From assembly GCA_944323655.1 (NCBI GenBank), contig CALUTL010000001.1:124001-188000 (forward strand): a stretch of DNA of 64,000 nt, in the 5' to 3' direction. Both the position numbers and the translations under genes were made by a program. The notes beneath the pieces were generated by a model that searched no databases, was not told the origin of the DNA, and saw only the letters and a list, made by a program, of their open reading frames with translations. Below, in pieces: positions 41,341 through 49,783 of the stretch; position 1 is the stretch's first letter; every line of letters begins with the position of its first letter. The stretch comes from Candidatus Gastranaerophilales bacterium (GTDB lineage Bacteria; Cyanobacteriota; Vampirovibrionia; Gastranaerophilales; Gastranaerophilaceae).

Positions 41341-41382
41341 TTGAAAAAACTTTCGCTTTTTTATTCACGAAAGTTTTTTCAA
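41341..41382 (-). terminator. Perfect 15-bp hairpin between rny and ymdB
   Basis: TTGAAAAAACTTTCG (41341-41355), 12-nt loop, CGAAAGTTTTTTCAA (41368-41382). On the minus strand the stem ends GTTTTTTCAAAAT, so it could end part of the rny transcripts or be an RNase target between the two genes. Confidence 0.6.
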
Positions 41383-41392
41383 TATTCTTTAT

Positions 41393-42913
41393 TTATTTTG
41401 CAATCTCTGTTGTTCTGAATTCTCGAACTACCGTTACTCTGATTTGTCCCGGATAATCCAGCTCATCCTCAATTCGTTTTGCAACGTCTCGAGCAAGTTT
41501 TTGAGATGCTAAATCATCAAATTTTTCAGCCTCTACGATAATTCGAACCTCACGTCCTGCCTGTACTGCAAACGATTGTTTTATACCATCGTAACTGTTT
41601 ACGATTTCTTCAATTTTTTGAAGACGTTTGATATAAATTTCCAAAGTATCACGTCTTGCGCCGGGGCGGCCTGCGGAAATCGCATCTGCAACTTTTACCA
41701 ACACAGCCTCTATTGTATTTGCGACTACGTCATCATGGTGTGCTTCAATTGCGTGAATTACTTCCGGACGCTCGCCATATCTTGAAGCCAGTTCTACACC
41801 TAGCTGAATATGCGTACCTTCTTGTGTTTGGTCAACAGCTTTCCCGATATCATGCAACAAGCCTGCTCGTTTTGCTATCATTTCATTTGCGCCTAATTCT
41901 GCTGCTAGCATTCCTGCAATATGACCGACTTCAAGTGAATGTTTTAAAACATTTTGACCGTAGCTTGTTCTGTAATATAAGCGTCCTAAGGTTTTTGTAA
42001 GCTCTTTATTTAAACCCATTACACCCATCTCTAAAGCTGCATTCTCACCCTCTGTCCAAATTTTCTTTTCTATCTCTTCTCTGGCTTTTTCTACCATTTC
42101 TTCTATTCGAACAGGGTGAATTCTGCCGTCTACAATAAGTTTTTCCAAAGCAAGTTTTGCAATTTCCCTTCTTACAGGATCAAAACTTGATAATACAACA
42201 GCTTCAGGAGTATCATCAATGATTAAATCTACTCCTGTCAAAGTTTCTAAGGCTCTGATGTTTCGGCCTTCTCGACCGATTATGCGGCCTTTCATCTCAT
42301 CATTCGGCAACGCTACTACTGATACCGTTGTTTCTACTACCTGCTCTATCATACATCTCTGCATTGTTGTAGATAATATCTCTTTTGATTTCTCCAGTGC
42401 AGATTCTTTTATTTTCGCTTCGTTTTCTCTTATTAATTGCATTTGCTCCTGAGCTAAATCATGCTTTAATTGATCAAGCAGCATATTTTTTGCTTCTTCT
42501 GCGCTCATGCCGGCAATTCTTTCTAATTCTGTTGTCTGTTTCTGAACTATTTCCGCAAGATAATCTTCTTTATCTAAAAGTTCATCTAACTTCTTTTGAA
42601 CTTGTACTTCTTTGTCTGTATATTCCTGAATTTTATCCTCAAGAACATCCTCTCGTTTTGCCAACTTTGTTTCTAATCTTGCAATTTCCTGTCTGCGTTC
42701 TCTTTCTTCTTCGTTTAATTTGTCCCTGTCGTTTTGAAGTTCTTCTATTGCCTTAATTTTAGCTTCCTTTAATAGTAACTTCTCTTTCTCTTCTAATGCG
42801 TTTCTGTCTTTTTCAATGTCACTCAATACGGACTTAACTTTGTTTTGCTGGATAATCAGCACAGCGACTAATGCTATTACCACAATAATCGCGATAATTA
42901 ATAAAAAATCCAT
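41393..42913 (-). CDS. rny: Ribonuclease Y
   Basis: Membrane-bound endonuclease that initiates mRNA decay. 506 residues: one N-terminal span (about 3-21), a long coiled coil rich in Glu/Lys (24-190), a KH domain ([20 protein letters not shown]) and an HD domain ([23 protein letters not shown]). All conserved elements are present at normal length. AAGGATAAGG lies upstream of ATG 42913. First gene of the operon running to 37750. Confidence 0.96.
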   Translation of the reverse strand: MDFLLIIAIIVVIALVAVLIIQQNKVKSVLSDIEKDRNALEEKEKLLLKEAKIKAIEELQNDRDKLNEEERERRQEIARLETKLAKREDVLEDKIQEYTDKEVQVQKKLDELLDKEDYLAEIVQKQTTELERIAGMSAEEAKNMLLDQLKHDLAQEQMQLIRENEAKIKESALEKSKEILSTTMQRCMIEQVVETTVSVVALPNDEMKGRIIGREGRNIRALETLTGVDLIIDDTPEAVVLSSFDPVRREIAKLALEKLIVDGRIHPVRIEEMVEKAREEIEKKIWTEGENAALEMGVMGLNKELTKTLGRLYYRTSYGQNVLKHSLEVGHIAGMLAAELGANEMIAKRAGLLHDIGKAVDQTQEGTHIQLGVELASRYGERPEVIHAIEAHHDDVVANTIEAVLVKVADAISAGRPGARRDTLEIYIKRLQKIEEIVNSYDGIKQSFAVQAGREVRIIVEAEKFDDLASQKLARDVAKRIEDELDYPGQIRVTVVREFRTTEIAK

Positions 42914-43118
42914 GAAGTTTTTTACCTTATCCTTTTCTATTTTTTAATAATACACGCAATGCCCGATACATATATCCTATCGAGCTTTCACTAAATTAAT
43001 ATCTAAATGAATTTCATTGCATATATATCCAAAAAATATTTACCTACTACATCTGTCAATATCATATCATGCAAATACTCATTTGTATAGTAGTTATTTA
43101 TTTTTTGATACATTGTTT

Positions 43119-43679
43119 TTAAAAATGTGTACTTAAAGTTTTCAACATTTGTTCTTTCATTTTTTCAACATCTATCTTCTCAAAAACTATTTCTGTATCT
43201 GACTTTTGAACTATTGAAGGATACTTTGAGGATTCATATTCAATAAGAAGTCTTGTGGTTGGTGCAAAATTATATGATTTTAATAAATTATATAAGCTCT
43301 GTTTATTTTTATTATGCAAAAATAATCTGTTTATAAGCCCGCTTTCGTATCTGTTAACATTACTTCTGCTGTTAAACGCTCTTAACATTTCCAAATAAGG
43401 ATTGCTTGAGGTTTCATTTGTTTTTAACTTAGCCTGATAAACAAGCTTTCCCATTTGGGTATTTGAAACTCTTACCAAACCGTCATAAGAACATTCTATT
43501 AATGTATTCCTATCTCCCATTCTGCCTACATTGTCCAAAATTTCACTTATCTCACTTAATTGAAACGAATCTTTTGCAGATTTTATTGCACTCCTCACAG
43601 CTGATCCTCTTAGCTGAGCCGTAAATATCTGTTGTTTTGTGTTTGTTAACCCTAAATTTTGATTTGTCGTAATTTTCAT
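43119..43679 (-). CDS. Hypothetical protein paired with CheR-like methyltransferase
   Basis: No family recognised. 186 residues, soluble, mostly helical, lysine- and asparagine-rich, no signal peptide or span. The N-terminus contains QQIFTAQLRG (about 16-25), which loosely resembles NINFTSLKQ in the upstream methyltransferase. AAGGGA precedes ATG 43679. It begins 13 nt after the methyltransferase gene ends, so the two form a bicistronic unit. It might be a substrate or partner of the methyltransferase, which is speculation. Confidence 0.75.
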   Translation of the reverse strand: MKITTNQNLGLTNTKQQIFTAQLRGSAVRSAIKSAKDSFQLSEISEILDNVGRMGDRNTLIECSYDGLVRVSNTQMGKLVYQAKLKTNETSSNPYLEMLRAFNSRSNVNRYESGLINRLFLHNKNKQSLYNLLKSYNFAPTTRLLIEYESSKYPSIVQKSDTEIVFEKIDVEKMKEQMLKTLSTHF

Positions 43680-43692
43680 AATTATATATCCC

Positions 43693-44736
43693 TTATTTTT
43701 CTACCTTTTGCCACACCGTATATACAGTTAAATCACCCATTGACGATGTCTCACATTTTGTTGAACATACAGGTACAAATTTCCCATCTTTTTTCAACGC
43801 TTTTAGAAGCGGTGATTTTATTCTTAAATATTCCATACTACGCTCATCAAAAAATATTTCTTCTTTTGGTGTATATTTATCTGCTTGATATATATGCTCT
43901 TTTTCATCGTTACCCAGCACCAAAAATCCGCCGGGTAAAAGCTTTTCATAAACCTTATCCACCACATCCTGAATCGCTGCGTATTTATCCGTATTCCAAA
44001 TTCTATCAATTGTTTGTTTGTCATAAACATTGTCAAATACATGATTATTTGTGATGTGATATAGCGCATTTCTAAAAAATACTGCTCCTACCTGCTTATC
44101 TGGTTCAATATTTAAAATATTTCTTATATCGCCTTTTTCAAATTTAAAATTGTGTTTATATTGGTCTTTCACTTTATAATATTTTTCATTAAAATATACG
44201 CTAATTGTTTTTAGATATTCAACATATCTTTCGTCATTCAGGTTAATATCAGGCCGAGAAATTTCTTCCATTAAATCATTAAAACATCTTCTTACATCTG
44301 ATTTGAGTTTATCATTATTTGAATATAATAAAAAATAATCATAATGATTATGATTATTAACTGAATATATGTTATTTCTTGCTAACTCTATTGCTTTATC
44401 TGAGGTATCATAGCAATGAATTTTATATTTTGGGGCATCCTTATCATTTAACAGGGAATATAGTGAAATTGCCTCTTCTCCGTTTGAGCAAGCAAAATCC
44501 ATTATATCCGCACCGTCGGGAAATTGTTCTTGCATTAACTTGGTAAACCCTATTAATGTAGGTAAATCTCTATAAAATGCAGTATCTATAAAAAGATTTT
44601 CATTTCCTGTTGTTTGCTTCAAGCTCGTAAAATTAATATTGTAAGCGCATACCGAATTTGATCCATATAAATTATTTTTCTTAGATGGAAATTTGGAGTA
44701 AGTAATTCTATTAGATTGTACCGGAAAAATTTTCAT
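43693..44736 (-). CDS. CheR-type SAM-dependent methyltransferase, divergent
   Basis: 347 residues. SAM motif I reads IMDFACSNGEEAISL (78-92), where CheR has WSAGCSTGEEPYS-like sequence; YDTSDKAIELARNNIY (109-124) and a late FFRNALYHI match the CheR C-terminal domain, followed by LLPGGFLVLGNDE. The N-terminal CheR helical domain is replaced by about 45 Asn/Ser-rich residues. No receptor, CheA, CheB or flagellar gene is in the window. It probably methylates a protein glutamate or other acceptor outside classical chemotaxis. ATG 44736 was preferred to TTG 44757, though GAGG upstream fits neither perfectly. Confidence 0.8.
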   Translation of the reverse strand: MKIFPVQSNRITYSKFPSKKNNLYGSNSVCAYNINFTSLKQTTGNENLFIDTAFYRDLPTLIGFTKLMQEQFPDGADIMDFACSNGEEAISLYSLLNDKDAPKYKIHCYDTSDKAIELARNNIYSVNNHNHYDYFLLYSNNDKLKSDVRRCFNDLMEEISRPDINLNDERYVEYLKTISVYFNEKYYKVKDQYKHNFKFEKGDIRNILNIEPDKQVGAVFFRNALYHITNNHVFDNVYDKQTIDRIWNTDKYAAIQDVVDKVYEKLLPGGFLVLGNDEKEHIYQADKYTPKEEIFFDERSMEYLRIKSPLLKALKKDGKFVPVCSTKCETSSMGDLTVYTVWQKVEK

Positions 44737-44788
44737 TCTGAGTATGTAAAACCTCAAAACAGTTTTTTTAAACCTTATAAAAAATAAA

Positions 44789-44817
44789 TTTACAATTCTT
44801 CAAAATATGTGTATAAT
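44789..44817 (+). promoter_or_regulatory. Promoter of pepA
   Basis: TTTACA (44789-44794), 17 nt, TATAAT (44812-44817). AAGGAGAG precedes ATG 44842. Confidence 0.7.
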
Positions 44818-44841
44818 TAAGTCGTTAAGAAGGAGAGAACC

Positions 44842-46242
44842 ATGGAAATTAAAGTATCTGAAAACGTAAACTCTACCCCTTGCGAAGTCCTTGTTATCGG
44901 CAAGTTTGAGGGAGAGAAAACTACCGTGGAACTTGCTAATAAATACGCTGTCGAAAAAGACCGTTTTGAAGGGAAGTTTTGCGAAACATATTTAATGCAC
45001 ACTTTAGGTCAAATTCCCGCTGATAAAATTCTTATCATCGGACTTGGCAAAAAAGAAGAATTTGATGCAAACAAAATGCGCCAAGCTGTTGCTAAATCAG
45101 TTAAAAAATTACAGCAGATTAAAGCTAAAAATGCCTGCTTTGATTTTGATGTTAACGCTGATTACGGCAAGTCTGCCGCTATCGGAGCTTTGATAGCTGA
45201 TTACGCTTTTGACAAATACAAAAATAAAAAAGTCGACAAAGTTGACGAAATTACTTTTGCAAAATTCAGCGAAAAAGAAGTTAAAGAAGGAGTAATTTTT
45301 GCAAACGCAATGAAGCTTACAAGAGATCTTGCAAACGAATCTGCGCAAATTGTTACTCCGGCTAAGCTTGCAGATGTCGCTAAAAACCTTGAAGGAATTA
45401 CAACTCAAATTTATGACAAAGACGAAATCGAAAGAATGGGAATGGGTGCATTTCTTGCTGTCGGACAGGGAAGCGTTAATCCGCCAAAATTCATTCACAT
45501 GAAATATACAGGCAAAAACGTAAAGAGAAAAATTGCTCTTATCGGAAAAGGAATCTGCTTTGATTCGGGCGGGCTTGATATTAAACCGGCATCGTCAATG
45601 CTTACAATGAGAGATGATATGTCAGGTGCAGCTTGCATTTTAGGGGTTATGAGCGCATTAAAATATCTTGAACCTGATGTTGAAGTTCACGGGATTATCG
45701 CAGCTTGCGAAAATATGCCGTCAGGAAGCTCTTACAAACCAGGAGACATTTTAACTGCCAAAAACGGTAAAACAATCGAAGTTGACAACACTGATGCCGA
45801 AGGCCGTTTGACTTTAGCTGATGCGCTTTGCTATGCTTGCGAACTTGGTGTAGATGAGGTTATTGATATCGCAACACTTACAGGTGCCTGCATGGTTGCT
45901 CTTGGAACAGTAGCTTCAGGAATTATGGGCAACGATGAAGATATGATTAACCGTCTTATTGATACCGCAAAATCAAGCGGCGAAACCTACTGGGAACTTC
46001 CGATGTTTCCTGAATACAAAGACAGCCTTAAATCTGACATCGCCGATATGAAAAATACCGGTTCACGTCAAGGCGGCGCATCTATTGCTGGAATTTTCCT
46101 TAAAGAATTCGTTTCCGGCCCGAAATGGTGCCACATTGATATCGCCGGAACTGCGTTCCTTGAAAAACCGCAAAAAGAATTTATTGCAGGTGCAACAGGC
46201 GCAGGTGTTAGAACTTTCTTAAATTATCTAAAAAATATTTAG
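44842..46242 (+). CDS. pepA: Leucyl aminopeptidase (M17)
   Basis: 466 residues; cytosolic dizinc enzyme releasing N-terminal residues. The catalytic C-terminal domain shows the lysine/metal motif GKGICFDSGGLDIKP, MRDDMSGAA and the family signature NTDAEGRLTLADAL, with the later TLTGACMVALG. The N-terminal domain is less conserved, as usual. It stands alone with a good promoter and terminator. DNA-binding/Xer roles known for E. coli PepA cannot be assumed. Confidence 0.95.
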   Translation: MEIKVSENVNSTPCEVLVIGKFEGEKTTVELANKYAVEKDRFEGKFCETYLMHTLGQIPADKILIIGLGKKEEFDANKMRQAVAKSVKKLQQIKAKNACFDFDVNADYGKSAAIGALIADYAFDKYKNKKVDKVDEITFAKFSEKEVKEGVIFANAMKLTRDLANESAQIVTPAKLADVAKNLEGITTQIYDKDEIERMGMGAFLAVGQGSVNPPKFIHMKYTGKNVKRKIALIGKGICFDSGGLDIKPASSMLTMRDDMSGAACILGVMSALKYLEPDVEVHGIIAACENMPSGSSYKPGDILTAKNGKTIEVDNTDAEGRLTLADALCYACELGVDEVIDIATLTGACMVALGTVASGIMGNDEDMINRLIDTAKSSGETYWELPMFPEYKDSLKSDIADMKNTGSRQGGASIAGIFLKEFVSGPKWCHIDIAGTAFLEKPQKEFIAGATGAGVRTFLNYLKNI

Positions 46243-46257
46243 AAAATTTTTGATTAT

Positions 46258-46297
46258 AAGGCGGCAGGATTTATCAAATCCTGCCGCCTTTTTTATT
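46258..46297 (+). terminator. Rho-independent terminator of pepA
   Basis: Perfect 15-bp stem: AAGGCGGCAGGATTT (46258-46272), loop ATC, AAATCCTGCCGCCTT (46276-46290), then TTTTTA. Confidence 0.92.
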
Positions 46298-46302
46298 TCA
46301 AA

Positions 46303-46334
46303 ATCAAAAAAAACGGGCTTTTTAAACCCGTTTT
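46303..46334 (-). terminator. Terminator of the perR-flavodiiron operon
   Basis: Minus strand AAAACGGG (46334-46327), 9-nt loop, CCCGTTTT (46317-46310) running into TTTTTGATTT. Confidence 0.85.
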
Positions 46335-46342
46335 AATTTTAA

Positions 46343-47527
46343 TTATGCAATTCCTATTGATTTATGTTTCTCAAGAATTGTTTTTGCCATTTCGTCAACT
46401 TTTTTGAAATCATCTTCTGTCGGTTTTCCTTTAACTTGAATAGGTTCAATCAAATCAAGTTTTAAAGGAGCAAGAAGGTTTACGATTATATCAAAAAGCT
46501 TGCCGCCCCAGCCGTATGAACCGATAAGGGAAGCAAATTTTGCTTTCGGTCTTAAGATAGCTGCAAGATAAGCGACATTAACTGCCATCGGATGAGGGCC
46601 CGCAAGCACCATTGATGTTCCCATAACTATTGTCGCAGCATCGACTAATGCCATTGCCAAATCACCCAAATCATCGTCAACTATATCGAATTTAAAAGTT
46701 TCAATTCCTTCCGCATTTAATTTTTCTGCCAAACGATCAATCATCTCTTTTGTGCTGTTATACATTGAAACATAAGGAAGAACAACCAGATTTTTCGGTA
46801 AATCAGAAGTCCAATCTGCATAAAGATCAAGTATGAATGACGGATTTTTGTAAACAGGCCCGTGGCTTGGCAAAATCATATCGACATTCAAATCTTTAAT
46901 CATTTGAGTATATTTTTTGCACATCATTCTAAATGGCATCATAATTTCCGCATAATATCTCTTTGCACTTTTTTCAAGCTCTTTGCTTTCCACTGCAAAC
47001 ACATCCGAAAATGTATAATGCGCACCCAAAAAGTCGCAGGTACAAATTACGTTATCTTCTTTTATGTAAGTAAACATTGTATCAGGCCAATGAACTCCGG
47101 GGGCAAAAATAAATTTCAAAGTTTTGTCGCCTAAAGAAACTTCTTCACCGTCTGCAACTTCTCTTATTTTTTCAGAAGGAACATGAAGCATATTTTTAAT
47201 ATTCTCGGCACACTTTGAATTAGTCAAAACTACCGCATTCGGAAATTTTTCCAAAAGTGCGGGAATCGACCCTGAATGATCCTGTTCACCGTGGTTTGCA
47301 ATTATATAATCAACTTTGCCAAGCTGATTTTCCGCAAATCTTTTTAAATACTCAACAGTTTTTGGCGGATACATTGTATCTATTATTGCAGTTTTCTCGC
47401 TGCCTTTTACAAGGTATGAATTGTAACTTGTTCCGTGTTCAAGCGGAATAAGCTCATCAAAAATTCTTCTATCGCAATCATTAAGACCGCAATAAAAAAT
47501 GTTGTTTTTAATTTCTTGAAATTTCAT
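46343..47527 (-). CDS. fprA: Flavodiiron protein (class A, FprA/Roo type)
   Basis: Reduces O2 to water or NO to N2O without releasing radicals. 394 residues: metallo-beta-lactamase domain with the diiron ligand motif NHGEQDHSGS, then GVHWPDTM, CTCDFLGAH and LPSHGPVY, followed by a flavodoxin domain starting VLPYVSMYNSTKEM. No NAD(P)H-flavin reductase domain, unlike the oxygenic cyanobacterial flavodiiron proteins. Electrons probably come from the rubredoxin encoded in the same operon. AAGGAG precedes ATG 47527. Last gene of the operon from perR. Confidence 0.94.
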   Translation of the reverse strand: MKFQEIKNNIFYCGLNDCDRRIFDELIPLEHGTSYNSYLVKGSEKTAIIDTMYPPKTVEYLKRFAENQLGKVDYIIANHGEQDHSGSIPALLEKFPNAVVLTNSKCAENIKNMLHVPSEKIREVADGEEVSLGDKTLKFIFAPGVHWPDTMFTYIKEDNVICTCDFLGAHYTFSDVFAVESKELEKSAKRYYAEIMMPFRMMCKKYTQMIKDLNVDMILPSHGPVYKNPSFILDLYADWTSDLPKNLVVLPYVSMYNSTKEMIDRLAEKLNAEGIETFKFDIVDDDLGDLAMALVDAATIVMGTSMVLAGPHPMAVNVAYLAAILRPKAKFASLIGSYGWGGKLFDIIVNLLAPLKLDLIEPIQVKGKPTEDDFKKVDEMAKTILEKHKSIGIA

Positions 47528-47554
47528 TTCAATTACTCCTTTACTATTTATATT

Positions 47555-48091
47555 CTAATTATTCGGGTTTTTATAGAAGAAAACATTCTCCTTAACGCAC
47601 AGCGGGCAGTAATTCGGCTCATCCACCTGTCTGAATATCGCACCGCATACAGAACAAGCCCAATTATAAGTTCCGTCATAATTCGGCTCCACATCATCTT
47701 TAAGCTTCCATATAGCTTTTTTCAATCTTTCAAGGTGAACTCTTTCTATATTTGCTATATTTTTAAACAATCCTGCAATATGTTCAAAACCTTCTTCTTG
47801 AGCTTTTTTAGCGGCAGCCTCATATTCGCCTTCAATTTCTTCTTTTTCTTGTTCCAATGCCTTTTCAAGACAGCTTGTCAAATCCGGAATTTCGCCGTCA
47901 TTAAGCCATTTATACCATAATTTTGAATGTTCTTTTTCCATTTCGGCAAACATTGTTAATAATCTGCTTATATCTTCATACCCGTTCTTTTCGGCTATAA
48001 GAGCATAAATCTCATACTCTGTTCTTCTTTTTGTTACAAAATCAAATGCCTGTTGTATTTTTTTTCCTGTTTCTGATCCTTGTATATTCAA
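47555..48091 (-). CDS. Rubrerythrin-like protein with incomplete diiron site
   Basis: 178 residues; aligns without gaps to the rubrerythrin upstream over the first 65 residues. TTG 48091 is taken as start (GAAGGGA 8 nt upstream), giving MNIQGSETGKK against [11 protein letters not shown]. The C-terminal rubredoxin domain is present (CSVCGAIF, CPLC). In the four-helix part the first ligand Glu of the GESEAR segment is Val (AFDFVTKRR), and the residue matching Asp in NYEWTDMY is Gly (IEGEYE). So the metal site may be altered. MEKEH and IERVH remain. It may be a specialised or inactive partner. Confidence 0.85.
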   Translation of the reverse strand: MNIQGSETGKKIQQAFDFVTKRRTEYEIYALIAEKNGYEDISRLLTMFAEMEKEHSKLWYKWLNDGEIPDLTSCLEKALEQEKEEIEGEYEAAAKKAQEEGFEHIAGLFKNIANIERVHLERLKKAIWKLKDDVEPNYDGTYNWACSVCGAIFRQVDEPNYCPLCVKENVFFYKNPNN

Positions 48092-48145
48092 TTTAGCAAT
48101 CCCTTCCGATTTATTTAAACACAAATATATAATATCACATTAAAA

Positions 48146-48169
48146 AAGACTTTGCAAAAGCAAAGTCTT
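48146..48169 (-). terminator. Attenuator hairpin between the two rubrerythrin genes
   Basis: Minus strand AAGACTTTGC (48169-48160... stem), loop TTTT, GCAAAGTCTT (48155-48146) followed by TTTTAATG. The perfect 10-bp stem plus U-tract would reduce expression of the two distal genes relative to perR, rubredoxin and rubrerythrin. Confidence 0.7.
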
Positions 48170-48179
48170 AATTTTTTTA

Positions 48180-48719
48180 TTAATAGTTTTTGGCTTTCAT
48201 AAAGAAATAAGCTTGAGGATGCTTACAGACCGGACAAATTTGAGGAGCTTTTTCGCCTTCCGCAACGTGTCCGCAATTTCCGCATTCCCATAGGACTTTT
48301 TCGGATTTTTCAAAAACCGTTCCCTCTTTTACTGCTTTAAGAAGTGCTCTGTATCTTTCTTCGTGTTCTTTTTCGATTTTAGCAACCATTTCAAACAATG
48401 CCGCAATTGTATCAAAGCCTTCTTCTTTAGCTTCTCTGGCAAATCGAGCATACATATCGGTCCACTCGTAATTTTCGCCTGAAGCTGCATCTTCAAGGTT
48501 CGTCATTGTATCAGCGATTTTGTCGCCGTGAAGTGCTTTAAACCAAAGTTTTGCGTGTTCTTTTTCATTATTTGCAGTTTCTTCAAATATTCTGCTTATT
48601 TGAACGTATCCGTCTTTCTTGGCTTGAGAAGCATAGTATGTATATTTATTTCTTGCTTCTGATTCGCCTGCAAATGCTGCTTGCAGATTTTTTTCGGTTT
48701 TGCTGCCTTTTAATTCCAT
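48180..48719 (-). CDS. rbr: Rubrerythrin (NADH peroxidase type)
   Basis: Reduces hydrogen peroxide to water with electrons from rubredoxin. 179 residues: four-helix diiron domain with [42 protein letters not shown] and [11 protein letters not shown], then a C-terminal rubredoxin domain ([17 protein letters not shown]). Relative to the Desulfovibrio protein the ligand Glu97 position holds Asp. CAGGAG precedes ATG 48719, 30 nt after the rubredoxin gene. Confidence 0.95.
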   Translation of the reverse strand: MELKGSKTEKNLQAAFAGESEARNKYTYYASQAKKDGYVQISRIFEETANNEKEHAKLWFKALHGDKIADTMTNLEDAASGENYEWTDMYARFAREAKEEGFDTIAALFEMVAKIEKEHEERYRALLKAVKEGTVFEKSEKVLWECGNCGHVAEGEKAPQICPVCKHPQAYFFMKAKNY

Positions 48720-48749
48720 CTTAACTCCTGTTCTTTTTAATATTTGTGC

Positions 48750-48887
48750 TTATTGCTTTTCAAACATATCTTTGCCAACACCGCAAAGAGGGCAGGTATA
48801 ATCATCCGGAAGATTCTCAAATTCTACATTGTCATTTTCTGCCGGATCGTAAACATAACCGCATACTGTACATACAAATTTGTCCAT
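48750..48887 (-). CDS. rd: Rubredoxin (45 aa)
   Basis: 45-residue electron carrier with one Fe bound by four cysteines: [20 protein letters not shown] starts the protein, and [13 protein letters not shown] ends it, giving the CxxC...CxxC rubredoxin pattern (VCTVCGY and TCPLCG). Slightly shorter than the usual 52-54 residues, with a shortened middle loop. AAAGGAG precedes ATG 48887. It lies between perR and rubrerythrin and would feed electrons to rubrerythrin and the flavodiiron protein. Confidence 0.93.
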   Translation of the reverse strand: MDKFVCTVCGYVYDPAENDNVEFENLPDDYTCPLCGVGKDMFEKQ

Positions 48888-48904
48888 TACTTTCTCCTTT
48901 ACTG

Positions 48905-49291
48905 TTAATTATCCACATTACTACGGCAATCTTTGCAAATGCCGGAAAATATTATATCATGATTTTCTATCAAAAATCCCGTTGACGCCTCCGTCTTACG
49001 GATTAAGTCAGGTGCAACTTCAGAAGGTATATCAAATACTCTTTTGCATTTTCTGCACATAAAGTGATAATGTTCATGCGTATTATGATCAAAATGCGCA
49101 GAATCATAAAATCCGTCTATCTTTTTTATAATCCCGTTTTCTACAAGCTGATTTAAGTTTCTGTATAATGTTGCAAGACTTATTTTCGGATCTTTCTCCT
49201 GAACTTTTACATACAAACTTTCCGCTGTCGGGTGGACAACGTATTCTTTTAATGTATTTAATATAGCTTCTCTTTGCCTTGAATAATTCAT
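48905..49291 (-). CDS. perR: PerR-type peroxide-sensing repressor (Fur family)
   Basis: 128 residues. Winged helix with HPTAESLY and [14 protein letters not shown], then the metal sites. Compared with Bacillus PerR, the regulatory ligands align as H20, D68, H74, H76 and D87 ([15 protein letters not shown]), and the structural zinc cysteines as C79, C82, C119 and C122 (MCRKC, GICKDC). The Asp at position 87, where Fur proteins have Glu, favours PerR. ATG 49291 chosen with GGTGAAAAG just upstream; longer in-frame starts add 33 unrelated residues. An operator-like palindrome overlaps its promoter, predicting autorepression. Confidence 0.9.
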   Translation of the reverse strand: MNYSRQREAILNTLKEYVVHPTAESLYVKVQEKDPKISLATLYRNLNQLVENGIIKKIDGFYDSAHFDHNTHEHYHFMCRKCKRVFDIPSEVAPDLIRKTEASTGFLIENHDIIFSGICKDCRSNVDN

Positions 49292-49305
49292 CTTTTCACC
49301 ATAAG

Positions 49306-49320
49306 TGATAATAATTCTTA
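49306..49320 (-). promoter_or_regulatory. PerR-box-like operator
   Basis: TGATAATAATTCTTA matches the PerR consensus TTATAATNATTATAA at 11 of 14 fixed positions. It lies between the -10 box and the perR start codon, covering the predicted transcription start. Confidence 0.6.
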
Positions 49321-49348
49321 TTTTATAGCATTTCATTTTTCTTGTCAA
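49320..49348 (-). promoter_or_regulatory. Promoter of the perR operon
   Basis: Minus strand: consensus TTGACA (49348-49343), 17 nt, TAAAAT (49325-49320). A strong promoter whose start point is covered by the PerR-like box. Confidence 0.75.
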
Positions 49349-49420
49349 GGTTAATCGTTTTTTAATTTTTAAAACTTTACAAAAAGGCAATTTTTAAATG
49401 ATTTATGTTTTTATATAAAT

Positions 49421-49702
49421 ATGGCAGATAGTGTAGCAGTGAATAATGTTGTAAATAATCAAATGCAAAAGCCTTTGAATGTGGGAATTCTTACCCCGCC
49501 AAACGCCCTACATAAGCCTGTTTTGTATAACGACAAAGAGGCTGATTATCAATTTAAGCAGATTGCTAAAGATATTTATCAAAAAGAAAATTCTCAAAAA
49601 TTTGAAAAGAAAAGAAAAACTCCGCTTTCGGTAATTTTAACGCTTATTGCTGCTGCCGCAGGAGGCGGATGGCTTGTGTTCAAAAAAGCTTTAAAATGGT
49701 AA
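49421..49702 (+). CDS. Small hypothetical protein with C-terminal membrane anchor
   Basis: 93 residues: Asn/Val-rich polar N-terminus (MADSVAVNNVVNNQMQKPLN), a lysine-rich middle (44-67) and one C-terminal span (about 69-87, VILTLIAAAAGGGWLVF) with basic residues on both sides. No signal peptide. No family recognised and no Shine-Dalgarno. It is divergent from perR, sharing the 129-base spacer, so it might respond to the same operator, but the box lies far from its start. The M16 gene downstream has its own extended -10. Confidence 0.65.
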   Translation: MADSVAVNNVVNNQMQKPLNVGILTPPNALHKPVLYNDKEADYQFKQIAKDIYQKENSQKFEKKRKTPLSVILTLIAAAAGGGWLVFKKALKW

Positions 49703-49744
49703 TTTTTTAAGCCGATTGTCTTATTTTCGGTATAAAAAAAATTA

Positions 49745-49753
49745 TGCTATAAT
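49745..49753 (+). promoter_or_regulatory. Extended -10 promoter of the M16 protease
   Basis: TGCTATAAT (49745-49753), perfect extended -10; GAGAGGGGAT lies directly before ATG 49784. Confidence 0.6.
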
Positions 49754-49783
49754 AATTTTGAAAAATAAAAAAAGAGAGGGGAT

